Below, piece after piece: positions 35,131 to 47,500 of a stretch of DNA of 64,000 nt; the first letter of the stretch is position 1, and every line of letters begins with the position of its first letter. Location of the stretch: assembly GCA_029215795.1 (NCBI GenBank), contig JARDYH010000003.1, forward strand, positions 97,868,609 through 97,932,608, in the 5' to 3' direction. Made by a program: the position numbers and the translations under genes. The DNA is from Anniella stebbinsi. Lineage: Eukaryota; Chordata; Lepidosauria; Squamata; Anniellidae. Under the pieces are notes generated by a model. The model made no database searches. It was given only the letters and a program-made list of their open reading frames with translations, and was not told the DNA's origin.

Positions 35131-36644
35131 GGCACCATTGGGCAGTGAGCCTTTCTATCAGAATACACTTGTGATATGTATAGCCTTATTTTCATCTGTG
35201 AAACGTTGGGAGGCTACGTACTTTCTTTCTTTGGAGTTGACGTCTTATTCTGAGGCGTAACCTGAAACATATTTGCTTAGACTCCGTTCTGTGTTCAGTT
35301 TCAACAGACACTTTTCAGGCATGTTCAGGATTCGTTCCACTTCAGGAAATAAATAAATAAATAAATAAATAAATAAAGGTGCTTAATTCAGGTTTCTTTT
35401 GACTCAAGGCCAGACCCTGAAGGCAAGAGAGCAAGGGGACAATGCCTCTCCTTGTGTGCCTTCCCCACCCTCCTTTCCAAGTTGGATTTGGTGGGTAACT
35501 GAGTAGGGCTGGAGCCTGGCAAAGGAGTTGGGCAAGGGGAGGAAGCGAAAGGGAAAAGATCTCTTGCTAGCCACACCCAAAACTTAAACTCCTGCTCCCA
35601 CAAATGCCCTTTCTCCACACCCTTCTTTTGGTAGCTGGAGGAAGGACAGATTTAGCATAGAGGTCTCTAGCTACTGCTCCCTAGGCTAATAAATCTGGAT
35701 TTTTGAGCCAGGGGATATTGTTCTCTCAGAATTCATGCAAGTAAAAATACATCTGAGAAAACGAAAGGAAGTCCCTACCTTTATCTGATAAAATCATGGT
35801 GTCCTTGTTTCCTTAGTAATAGAAGTGATAATGACAGCTGACCCCCTGAGATCAGTTTTAGTACATCAGCTCAGCTTGTTGCTCATTCTCCTCTGAAATG
35901 AACTTGTGTCTGGTGTACTGAAATATTTTTAGATCTCCACTGAAAAGCTTCTGTAAAGTATTTAAAGTAAATAAAGTGGCGCCGGAAAGGCATTTATCCC
36001 TAACTGCATATATAATACATACTTTACAGGTATAGAATGCATTCCATAGCAGCCCAATACTCTTGATATATATTAGCATGTTTTTGTTCACAGAGGAAGG
36101 ACAGGGTCAAGGATATACTTTCTATGGTTTGCTTAGGTTCTGTTTTGGACACAACACACTGGGAAGTTCCTACTGCATACGCCCTATTGAAATGAATGGG
36201 AGCTGTGCAAATGAAGGAAAGGCTATAGTGTTTGGGGCTTTTTAGTTTAGGGAGGAAATGACTAAGGCTGAACACTCACTAGGGCATTCGCCCCATTCAG
36301 CTCAACAGAACTTACTTCTGAATAAGCACCCACAAGATTGTGCTTCACACCTGCAATATTATGCCTACCTACCTGGGAATAAGTCCCATTAAATCAATTG
36401 GGACTTCCTTCTGGGTAAACCTGCATAGGATCAGTTTTAACAAGGGATATGAGAGAGGTTTATATAAATTATGAATGGGAATAGACTGGAAGAATTTTTC
36501 TCTCTCATAACTCTAGAATTCAGCCACCCGATGAAATGGAATGGCATTATGTTCAGGAGGGGCAAGGGAAAAAGTACTTCTGCATAACTAACCTATGACG
36601 TGTGACAGGTACTAGATTTAGATGGTTTATCTAAAGGAATTAGA

Positions 36645-36738
36645 ATAGCCTTCCCCAACCTGGAGCCCTCTAGGCTAGAAATGATAGGAGTTGCAGTTCA
36701 ATAAACCTAGAAGGTCACAGGTTGGGGAAGGCTGGATT
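36645..36738. mobile_element. MITE (CCTTCCCCAACCTG termini)
   Basis: ATAGCCTTCCCCAACCTGGA at the left and CAGGTTGGGGAAGGCTGG at the right, inverted. ATTAGA directly adjoins both ends. Confidence 0.65.
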
Positions 36739-37097
36739 AGACAAATTCATGGAGTATAAGTCTATCAGTACCTATCAACCAGGATAGTGAAATGCAGCCT
36801 CCATAAACACCAATGCTGGAGAGCAACAGAGAAACTCCACTGATTTTTTAATCTTCCTTGTCAGCTTTCCAAAGGCATCTGTCTGATCATACTTGCAAGT
36901 AGAATGCTGAACTAGGTGGACCTTTGGTCCAATCCAGCAGGACTCTTTTACAGTCACTTCCCAATGCATGGGGCCCTTTGTTTTTTAAATATTGATACAT
37001 GTAACAGGTACTGCGTTGTGTCCAGCGAGTAATAAATGAATGCAGAAAGCACTTCTAGCTAGCATCTTGATACTGTAGACATGCATTTTTGTTTTCT

Positions 37098-37210
37098 TTA
37101 TAAATAAAAGTCAAACGTGAGGTCGCACTTTCCCATCTTCTGTTTGTAAACTAAATCAAATTTCTCATTCATGGAGACAGTGAAGATGTCTTTCCACAGC
37201 CCAACTCGTC
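37098..37210 (-). CDS. SULT4A1: SULT4A1 exon 7 (last coding exon, stop)
   Basis: Coding part 113 bp, ending in TAA at 37100-37098. Acceptor CTATTTCAG at 37212-37211. It encodes GRVGLWKDIFTVSMNEKF and ends DLTFDFYL, the family's C-terminus. KDIFTVSMNE matches the KxxxTVxxxE dimerisation motif. The 3' UTR continues leftward. A possible proximal signal ATTAAA lies on the minus strand at about 36,846-36,851, with a GT-rich stretch beyond it. Confidence 0.96.
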
Positions 37211-40200
37211 CTGAAATAGAGAAAGGGAACGGGGGGGGGGGGGGGGGAACTACAATTTAGGCTGCTAATTGTGGACATCATATAACAGGATCTGTTAATA
37301 AAAATGATATGTCTCATCCTGCAAAGAACTGCAGAATCCCCCCACAAATAGCTGGACTATCCCTCAGCCCCTATAATTCCTGATAGTGTAATGTAATTGA
37401 AAACTGCCTAATGGAGGAGTAGGTAACCTTTTGGGGCCCATGGGAACATTTGGCAAGTAAAGTGTCCTGGGCACCACCATGCAATGGATGCGCTGCAGAC
37501 GAAAGCACTGCCTGCACTCACCTGTCATCTTCTTTTCCTAAGAACGTCTTTGAGCCCCATAGGTGGCCCAGGTGCATCCACGGGAAAAGAAGATCGGAAC
37601 AGCTAGGCCCTAGGGGCCCTCGCCTTTCTTTGAAGCCATCCCAGCTGCCAATAAGAAATGCTGTTATTTAAAACGAAGAAAAATAAAAGTAGGAGGGGGA
37701 GGACATCCCGACGGATGTGAAGAAAGGTGCGCTAGTGCCCACAGGTGCCATGTGGCCCATCCCTGGCCTAATGTTATAGGAGGCAAAATGTATTTGCAGA
37801 GAAGGCCGGCATTGCAGGCAGCCCTGGGAACGCAGAATGTCTCTGGCGCTCTGCACAAAGAGACACACTGCACCCCCTCCAAGGGATCCCAGTCAGTGGA
37901 GGCTGAGCTATCTGCTGTTGGAGGTAGCAAGTGGCTTTGGCCCAGACTACAATGCTTTCCCCAACTGCTTTATTAAGAGAAAATGAGGGGGTGCATTAAG
38001 GGCTACCACTAAAATGTGTTCCTCGGTGTTTAGGAAGAAAGTCAATTTGCCCCCACCCTGCAACTAACTGTGTTCCAGGCTGAAAATCTCTTTACTTGGA
38101 ACTCAGTGGGAACCATGGGGACCGAACCAACACCTATCGGTCTACTTATGCCCTACACTCCCTTTCGTTCTGCTAGAGTGAATGAATATAGATGAAGAAA
38201 TTACATTCTAGTCCTTAATGAAAAATCTCTGTATCAGACAACTGTTTGAAGACTTAAACTCAAAAGTCTGTTTAGCTGCATTAAGCCCTTGAAGACGCAC
38301 ATGGGAACTTTCTAATGTAAGGCCTTTGTCAGAAAAAATTATATGAGTGAGCCTCTTATTTCCAATTCTCTCTAGTGATCTTTTAGAGGCACGTCATATG
38401 GCCTTATGAATTAACAGAACTCTCAGTGATGAAGAGGTGGCATAGCACTGTGGCTAAGAGCGTGAGTCAGGAAGTCTTGGATTCAAATCTCAACTCAACC
38501 TTCAAATCCTTGTGGCTCCAGGCAAGCCACCATTGCTACATTTTCTCCACCTGCGCTATGGAGATAATAAACCTGGCCTACTACAAAGAACCATTGTTTT
38601 AAAAATTTGAGATTAGGGTAGCCTCCTTCTCAGGATATTTGTGGGAAGGAGTGGACAAGAATCAAGGGGGCTATTTTCTGATTGGCTTGAGAGGTTTTCC
38701 CATTCACTCTGCCTCACCATGTCCATCAGGGTCGACACCTGCAGGAAAATCCATGAATCTGAGAATAGAAGCCCTGTTGAAAGCATCTGGGTAAGGATAG
38801 AAGGAGAGACAAACAAACGTGACATTGTTGTGGCAGGATACTACAGACTGCCTAGCCAACCAGCAGATATGGATGATGCTTTCCAAAAACAGATAACAAA
38901 ACTTTCACAAAGGTAAGCAATGGTAGCCAAAACTTTCACAGAGGCAAGCCATTCAAATATCCTAACATCTGCTGGAAGTGTAACTCTGCTAAAAATGAAT
39001 GTCCAATACTTTCTTGCCTTGTCTTGCTGACAGTTTCATCTCTCAGAAGGTGAAAGAAACAAGATCCTGGACTTAATCCTGACCAACAGGGAAAAGCTGA
39101 TTGCTGAAATAAAAGTGGCTGGAATCTTGTGGGAAATTGATAGTGTCATGGAATTCAGGACAGCAAAGGTTGTGAAACTATGCATAGTTGGACATGTGCC
39201 CTGGACTGTAGAAGCTGTTTAAAACAGCTCAGAGAACATTGTGCAGGATCCCATGCTGGAAATTCTGAAGGAGAAAAGAGACCATGAGAGATGAAGAATT
39301 CTGAGAAGTGAAATACTGAAGGCACAATTACAAAGTATTCCCATGAGAAGGAAAACTGGAAAGATCTAAAGAAGCCAATGTGGCTGCACAGGGAACGCTC
39401 TAATGAGATGAGACGTCAGAAGGACATGTAGTGGAAATAGAAGGAGAGGCGTATAACCAAGAATGAGTACAACAGAGTTGCCTAAACCTGTGAGGAAAGC
39501 TCATCAGGAAAGCTAAACCCCAGAATGAATCGAGGCTCACAGATGCTGAAAAACCACCAAGGGGGTTTCTCTGGCTATGTCTGGAGCAAGAAGAACAAGG
39601 AATGAGTAGGTCCGCTACTTGGGGAAGATGGAAGTGTTGACAGAGAAAAGCTTTGCCTCAGTCTTCTCCCACAAGGGGAATTGTGTTCAATCTGAGAATA
39701 GTAGAACAAATTATAGGTAAGGAGATGGTGAGAGAACACCAAGCTACTTTGAATGAGTTCAAGTCTCTAGAGCCTGAAGAATTACATCCCAGGGCACTGA
39801 AGTAGCTTGCAAACATTTCAGGTTCACTCTCTGTATTCTTTGAGAATTCTGGCAGAATAGATGAAGTGCTAGAAGACTGCAGGCAATTGTTATCCATTTC
39901 TTCAAATACAGGGAAAGGGTGTGAAACTGCAGTTTGACATCGAGACCAGGAAAATGCTAGAACAAAGTATTAAAAAGTCTGTCTGTGAGGATCTAGAAAA
40001 GAAAACACTGATTACTAAGGGCCAGTATGGGTTTGTCAGGAATAAGTCATGCCAGATCGAACGTGTTTCCTTTTTTGATAGTGTTACTAGCTTGGTAGAT
40101 CATGGGAACACCGTGGACATAGTATACCATGATTTCAGCAAAGCATTTGGCAAAATCTCTCATGTTAAGTCTCTCACGTGGGTCTGACAATACTATGATC

Positions 40201-43200
40201 TAGGTCTCTTAGCAGATCACAAGCTGAAAATGAGCCAGCCATGCAATGTGGCTGCTAAAAATAGCTAAAGCAAACTTAGGTTGCATTAACAGAAGTATAG
40301 TGTACAGATTATGAGAAGTAATACTTCCATTCTGCTCTGCACTGGAGCACTGCGTCCCAAGTCTGGGCATCATGTTTAAAAGGTCATTGACTGGAGCTTG
40401 CCCAGAGAAGAAGGTCTGGAAACTAAGTCACATGAGCAACGGTTGAAAAAGATAATTGGGAGACATGTTAGTGGCCTTCAAATATCTAAAGGGCTGTTAT
40501 GCAGAAGTTGGAACAGAGTTGTTCTTTGTTGCTCCTGAGGGCAGAACCAGAATGAATGAGTAGAAATTGCAAGAATGGATTTCGGCTAAACATTAGGAAA
40601 AACTTCCTGATGGAAAGGGTTGTTCAACAATGGAACAGACTGCCTTAGAGGTGGTGGGCTCTCTCTCACTGAAAGTATTTAAGCACAGACTTGATAGCCA
40701 CCTGTCAGGGGTGCTGGAGATCCTGCACTGAACAGATGGCTGAACTAGGCTGACCATATGAAAAGGAGGACAGGGCACATGTAACTTTAACAGTTGTAGA
40801 GAAAAGGGAATTTCAGCCAGTGTCATTTGTATGCAATTAGTTCCTGGTGAAATTCCCTCTTCATCACAACTGTTAAAGTTGCAGGCACTATACTAGAGTA
40901 ACCAGATACAAAAGAAGGCAGGGCCCCTGCAACTTTAACTGCTGTGATGAAGAGGGAATTTCACCAGGAACTAATTGCATACAAATGACACTGGCTGAAA
41001 TTCCCTTTTCTCTACAACTGTTAAAGTTACATGAGTCCTGTCCTCCTTTTCATATGGTCAGCCTAGCTGAACTGGATGGCCTCCAACATCCCTTCCTATT
41101 CTAAAATTCTATGATCATGAGGCAGCAGGTACAGCTTCCTATGCCCAGCCAACTGCCATCCTCACCTACCCACCAGGCTCCATGCCTGATCTTCCAGGAA
41201 CCATAACTCCTAGGCTCCACCTCCTACCCCCATCTCAGGTTCTGAGCCTCTGGAAATCTGGCAACCATAATTGAGACAACCTTATGGTTGCCAGGTTTTG
41301 TTGCATTTCAAATGCATTAAGCCATGCACGCCACAAATGGACAAGAGCTCTGGAAGGCTCATGGGCCTGGTTATAGCTGGTGTCAGACCTGCATTCTCAC
41401 CTTGTTTTCTGGTGCAACTCCATTACCTGCTTCCCAGCTCGGTACACTAAAAGCAAAACCACTCCAAGCCACAGCTGGCTACATATGTACACATTAGAGA
41501 GACAGGATCTCCTCCTTTGGATTTGACTTGCACCACATATGTTCAAATAGTGGGGCCTACCACCATGCTATATAAATGCTAAGTATTGTTCTATTTTGCT
41601 GGCACCCATTTTCTAGCCATGTTCATGGATAGCTGGTCAAAGAGTCACCCACCTGGGTTCATGATTTGATTCATGAAACTGTGATTTGTGATGGGACATG
41701 GAGCAAATGTTAAGGAACATGAGCTAACCAATGGCCTGTTTTCACAGCAACAGAGGGTTATCTTCTGAGTAAAGATCAATGAGCTAAAAGGGAAAAATTA
41801 AAGACAACCAACATAAAACAAAATAATAAATAAAAAGGAGCCAATGATAAATTAACATAGCTATGAACTACTATAATTAAATTATAACCTTGGCTACAGA
41901 ATTTTAGAACACAGAAATATTTTTTTAAAAAGCAGGAAGAAAAGACATCTTGACATTCAGGTAGCATTGGGGGGTGGGGGGTGGGGGAGAAAATATTTAC
42001 AAATGCCAGAAAGCAAAACAAATAAATTAACAAGGAAGAAAATGTGTAGATAAAAAGCAGGCGGTGAACAAGTGCAGGACGTTTGATCAAAATACTGTGG
42101 GAGAAAATGTCTAGGCCACACATGGGGTTCATTTGGGAGGTGGGTGTTTCAGGCTTAGTAAAGAGAGCCCAGCATGAATGGGCAAATGGCCACAGGCACT
42201 AAGTGGAATAACGAGAACAATGGGGGCTGGACAGAAGTAAGAAGAAGCAAATCATTTGGCCTTTCAGATAATTTAGGCTGGAAACAGATGAAGAAGGTGG
42301 GACAGAGCCATTATTACCTGTGCCATGCACAGTCATAACACTGTCATTCCTGAGAAACAGCTTTTGCAGGTGTTTGTGGGGACAAACAAAGAAACATACC
42401 CATGGTGGCCAAACGAGATATAATAGTGGCAATTCAGTTGTTTAAACATGGAACTGTCCCAATCACAGAGAAGGTGGGGGATGAGCAGGATGGAAAGTCC
42501 CAATTTTAAAAGTAAAAGAGGTACATGGGTCAGGGGAAATGCACCCTCATCCCCCTATGGCTTTCCTCCTGCGTTCCTCTCTACAGGCACTTTTCTCCTA
42601 ACAAGAGCTGCAAATGAACCTTGCTCAGAGAAAGTGTGAAGGCCGAAGGGATGCGGGGAAGTACACCACTTGTAACAGGATTCGGTTCCCCTCAACTATA
42701 AACCCCCACCCCTCTGCTTCTACGTTATTGGGACAGTCCACATCTACTTTGGTCCTCTGTGATACCACCTTCAACATTCTGAACAGTCTATTAGCTGTCT
42801 CCATCCCAAGAGACTAGATTGTAAGATGAGTCATTTTCCTGTGTCTACAATATACTACAGTATCGAGTTCGAATTTCTTTGACAGCCATTTGAATAGTGA
42901 GCTTATTTTGAGATGATCAATAAATTCAGAAGTAACACAGGGTAAAGTGGAAAACTAGCATGTCATGGAATCATCCTGGTCCATGATCGTGGAAGGTTTT
43001 GGTCTTTTAATGCTGGGACGCATGCAAATCCTCTCCGTATTTGCATTGTCATGTTCCAGTCCCAGACAGATTGTGTCACATCCTTCCAAATGTGTAGGTT
43101 AGAGCTTTGCCTTCATAGTGACCAGCTGATGGCAAATATGTCTGTAACTTTTCCATCACAGACTCTATATCTGGAAGTGGCATGATTGTTGATTGCCCAC

Positions 43201-44551
43201 AAGACTAATGAGGTTTATAGTCCCTCTCTTCAGCTTTTATGAATATTTGCAGTGTGTTTCACATACATACCCCTGCCAACAGGAAGCGCTTCTGCATTAC
43301 AGCACTGGTCGATGAGCTGGTGACAATGTTCAATCATGGCTTCCAACTGTGCTTTATCATAAGAGATGCCCAAGAACCTTGCCAATTGTTCAACCATCGT
43401 TGCAAGGTCCTATGAGGAAAGAAAATATGCATATGCAGATAAAGTGACAGGCAGAAAGAGAGAAAGCTATAGATAACAATCTACCCCTGCAAGTAACCAC
43501 AAAAGCTTTTGTTAAGAATAGCAGCTTCAAATCAATGTTGCTTATTATTTTTTGTGTCCTAATCCAGATGATTGAGTAGCAGGAGACATCAGATTTAAGG
43601 TCTCTTGCAATAGTGTCATAAGCACTGTAGAAGATCTGCTTACAAACCCTATAGGAAAATAATAATAGGCTAACTAGATAGAAAAGCTTCAATCCATCTA
43701 GGCACCCCTAGCTATAAGAAGAACGACATGATACCCACAAATTGGCACTACATGTGTGGATCTTACCACTAAAAAGCCCCTCTGTTTGCAAGGGGGGAGG
43801 AGCAAATAACTCAAAGTGAATCCTTCCCCTGAAACAAATAACAGATGGTATTGCCAGTATTCTGAGACAGGCCCTCCACACACAGCTCAACCTGCTGGAT
43901 GGGGCCTTGTTTGTGTTGGGAGTTCCATGCACAACAGCCCATTTGCACTGTTAGCAAACTGGATTAAACAGTATTTGTAAAATGTGCTCTTTTATTCTCT
44001 TTTGCTTTACTACCAACTGTGTCTTAAAGTGAAGCACTGTACACTGATTTCATTTTATTTATTGCACATTCATTTTTATAAACCAATCCTGAGTCAAATC
44101 CATAAATGCAATATTAATTGCAGTAATTATCGTAGGAGACTATCCTCCCGTTAGGAGTATTTCTGCAGACATCTCTTCTCAATTCCCTGAAGGAGGCCTT
44201 AAAAAACAACATAGGCCGAAACGCGTTGGCTTGGAAATAAAGTATTTTAGCATCCTGAGAACCTGCTTCTCCCCACTTTTTGTCCCCCAACTATGGAACA
44301 ATCTCCCCGACAAGGCTCACCTGGCGCCGACACTGTCATCTTTTCGGCGCCAAGTGAAGATTTTTCTCTTCTCCCAGCCATTAAACAACATATGTTGAGC
44401 CTTTTAACTGACCCCTGGACAGTTTTAAATGATATGTAGTTTGTGTTTAGGCTTTTATGGTTTTAAATTTTGTATATTGGTTTTTAAACGTTCAATGTTT
44501 TTAATTTTTGTAAACCGCCCAGAGAGCTTTGGCTAAGGGGTGGTATATAAA

Positions 44552-44587
<36 letters not shown>

Positions 44588-47500
44588 TCATTACACCAGA
44601 GGATGAAAACTGAACCAAAGCAGAAGCAGCAAGAGTAACAAGGCGAACTCAGCAGGTAAAAGCAAACTTAAATATAAAAGAGTGCAGCCTGAAAGTACAG
44701 TTAAAAGCAAGGGAAAATTAAAAACATTTTTACATGATCTCTAAAACTTAACAAAGATACATACTCTGGAGAGGGAATTCCACACATGGTGCCACCGAAA
44801 AGGCATTGTTTCAATCAATTAAATATTTTATTTTATTTTGTTCATTTGATTATTTCCCCCCCTACAGTTTAATACCCTGCTCCATTTCAGAAACAGATAG
44901 TTTACAAATATAAATAAATATAACTGCAGGTCATAAAGCTGCATCAAATGATATCTGGCGTAGCTAATCAAAGAAGAAACTCCTGAGGTCATCTCTGCTA
45001 CAGAGGAAAAAGGGGGAAATCCATAAGCAATTGGGGGAGGGGGGTTAAACTCTCTGATCTTACCTTGTGCATATCTTCATACTTGAGAAAGAGTACATTG
45101 GAGTCCATATGATGTTGCCAAAATTCCTGCACATGCTCAAACCAGGAACCATATCCTACTGTGGAGATAGCAAATATAATGGCTAATACACAAGGGAAAT
45201 TATCATGGTTGTTCAGAGTTCCTCTTGAATAACTCAAAATAAGTACATTGAATTTTATTGCTTTGTTTTCGAACTATGGTTGATTTGTTCCAAACAAACA
45301 AAAACTGGAGACAGCCACATGTACAATCTCTAAATATAAGTATAATGAGAATGGTTCTTACTTCAGGTAAGAAAACGAAGAAGAAAAACTTCTTCCACAT
45401 ATACTGATCAGCCTATCTCCCCCCCCCCCTTTTTTTTTTGAGGTGAAAGAAACACCCAGTTCATTGGCCATACTGGCTGGGGATGATGGGAGTTGTAGTC
45501 AACAACATTTGAAGGATACCATTGGGGAAGGTTGATACAGAGCATCTCAAGATCCCCAGACTGCTCCTCCACTAGGCGAAGACTAATGCCTATAGGTACA
45601 TGTCTGAACCTTGGCTTTAAAAGCATCACTAGCAACACAATTTTATACTTCGTTGCTAATAATAGATGGAAAAGAGATTTTAAAACATTATAGATAAGCT
45701 TAACATTTCTTACACTTATCATTCATAAACCTCCGACAGAACTCTTGAAATGTTCCTCTGTAGCTCATGGTCCGTAGGGAACGGTGGAACTGGTAATAAG
45801 ACACTACCAGGTCTTTGGGGTTGCGAGCCATGTATATCACCTAAGAACATGAAATCGATTAATCTTGCTGAGTGATTCATTTCCTCCCGCCCTCTATTTC
45901 ACAAAACATTCAAATAATGCAAAGCTAGTTTAACTGTTACCTTTGAATCACCACTGTGCAGGTCTGAAGGCAAAAAACGATACGGCAGGTGGCTTTTGAT
46001 GAGACGAGGCGATGTAAGCTCCTATAAAATGAAGGAAGGAAAATAAATAAATAAATAAATAAATACTGAATTGATTGCTTTTTTCTAAGTGAGCCAGATC
46101 CCTCTGTTTTCTTTACTTCCAATTCCATATTTCAGATTTCCAGCTAAAATCTTTGGTGCTCCAGTCACCCGATTACTACGGTGGCCACTTTTGTGCTTCT
46201 GATTCCTTGTCATGCCTGCATTGCCCTTCTCTGCTCTCTGGCAATCTGCAGATGGAAAGGACCATGTGGCTCCTCTTTGCAGTTGCTACTTGTTCATGCA
46301 GGAGCAGGTCCCATGTTGCTTCAGACCATAGTTTCATTTTAGATAGAGATCATGTGCCAATGAAATTCAACAGAGCATGCAACTTGAGAAAATACACAGG
46401 GGAGCAGGATATTTTTAGAGCTGCAGTGAGAGATGTTTATGGTCTGTGGTTATACCCATGGTGTGCACACGTTTTGGAGTTTCAGTAGATATAGAACGTC
46501 TTGAAAGGGAAGGTTACATTATTTCTTCAATATGCATGCCAGTTTTGGCCCTGGTTTCTGCATATCTCTTTTGATAGGAAAACACCTGTTTGGATACATC
46601 TTGATATATTAAATATCTATTAAATTGATCCCCCAAGTGCCGTGAGAGCAAAGTGATGTGATCACACTCCAGGAATCAGCAAAAGATATCCCAAGGATAC
46701 CGTCTTGCACTTCTAGTCCTTCAATACCTGTTTACTTCTTCCCAAGCAAGAGAAAACTAAGGGTTTTTCTACACATGGCATTTATTATGCATTTGTCATT
46801 CCCTACTCATGATTGTTTACGGGTTCTTTAGACAATGTCTTGACCCTCCAGTTTGGCATCTGTGTCTAATGAGCTTTTTTGGAGCAGGGAAAATGGGGCA
46901 TTGAATTGTGAAATGGAAAAAAGCAAGATTTCCTTCTGTGTATTTGTGCTTTTCCGCAGTACCACAGTGCCATCTAGAGGTTATGTAGCAGAAAAACAGG
47001 AAAGAAAATGCTCCTTTTGCAGTGCTTGTATCTCAATTCTGTGATGAATCCAAAAGCAGATTGGCCAATTTATAGCCTTGTGTAGAAAAATTCTAACTGG
47101 TCAGTAAATGGTGATAGTTAAGCATATTCCCTTTGGATAGATGTCAGTCTCCTTACCTCATCTGCTTCCGCAAATTAGACTAAATGGCAAACTTACCTGG
47201 GAGTAAGCATCTTTGAACAGAGTTGGGTTCACTTCTAAAAATGCATAGGATTGCACTGTAAGGCGCACACACTTGGAATGCCAACTTCAGAGCCCTCTTA
47301 CTTTCCTCCCCACCCCCAAGCGTGAATGGTCAGAGAAAATATTCCCCTATAAATAGTGTCATTTTGAAAAGAGAGAGTTTTTGTCTATGGGAGGAGTCAG
47401 ACTTCACCCATCTTTGTAGAACTGCTATATTTATACACATGTGAACATCCTGTATCTTAATTGTATCATATCTGTTTTTTGTTAAGGACCAGTGTGGTTT

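Larger units (their letters stand above)
17310..37097. other. Intergenic region between EFCAB6 promoter and SULT4A1
   Basis: About 20 kb in which no host coding exon was recognised. It holds L2 and CR1 fragments, a mini-provirus, a Gypsy relic, two fold-back elements, SINEs and microsatellites, listed separately. Stretches such as 17,750-19,700, 25,200-26,900 and 34,100-36,600 show only short palindromic repeat scraps and unassigned sequence. Confidence 0.55.
37211..43270. other. SULT4A1 intron 6
   Basis: About 6 kb. Holds a SINE (38,440), a long CR1 (38,640-41,110) with a nested 320-bp MITE, and unassigned sequence at 37,400-38,430 and 41,120-43,270. Confidence 0.7.
43410..45063. other. SULT4A1 intron 5
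   Basis: Contains the GGCCGAAACGCGTTGG repeat (44,165) and an L2 3' end (44,270-44,587). The rest is unassigned. Confidence 0.7.

Noticed and set aside
46153..46488. 111-residue plus-strand frame in SULT4A1 intron 2
   Set aside because: Antisense to the gene, no recognisable domain, no repeat or splice pattern; probably chance.
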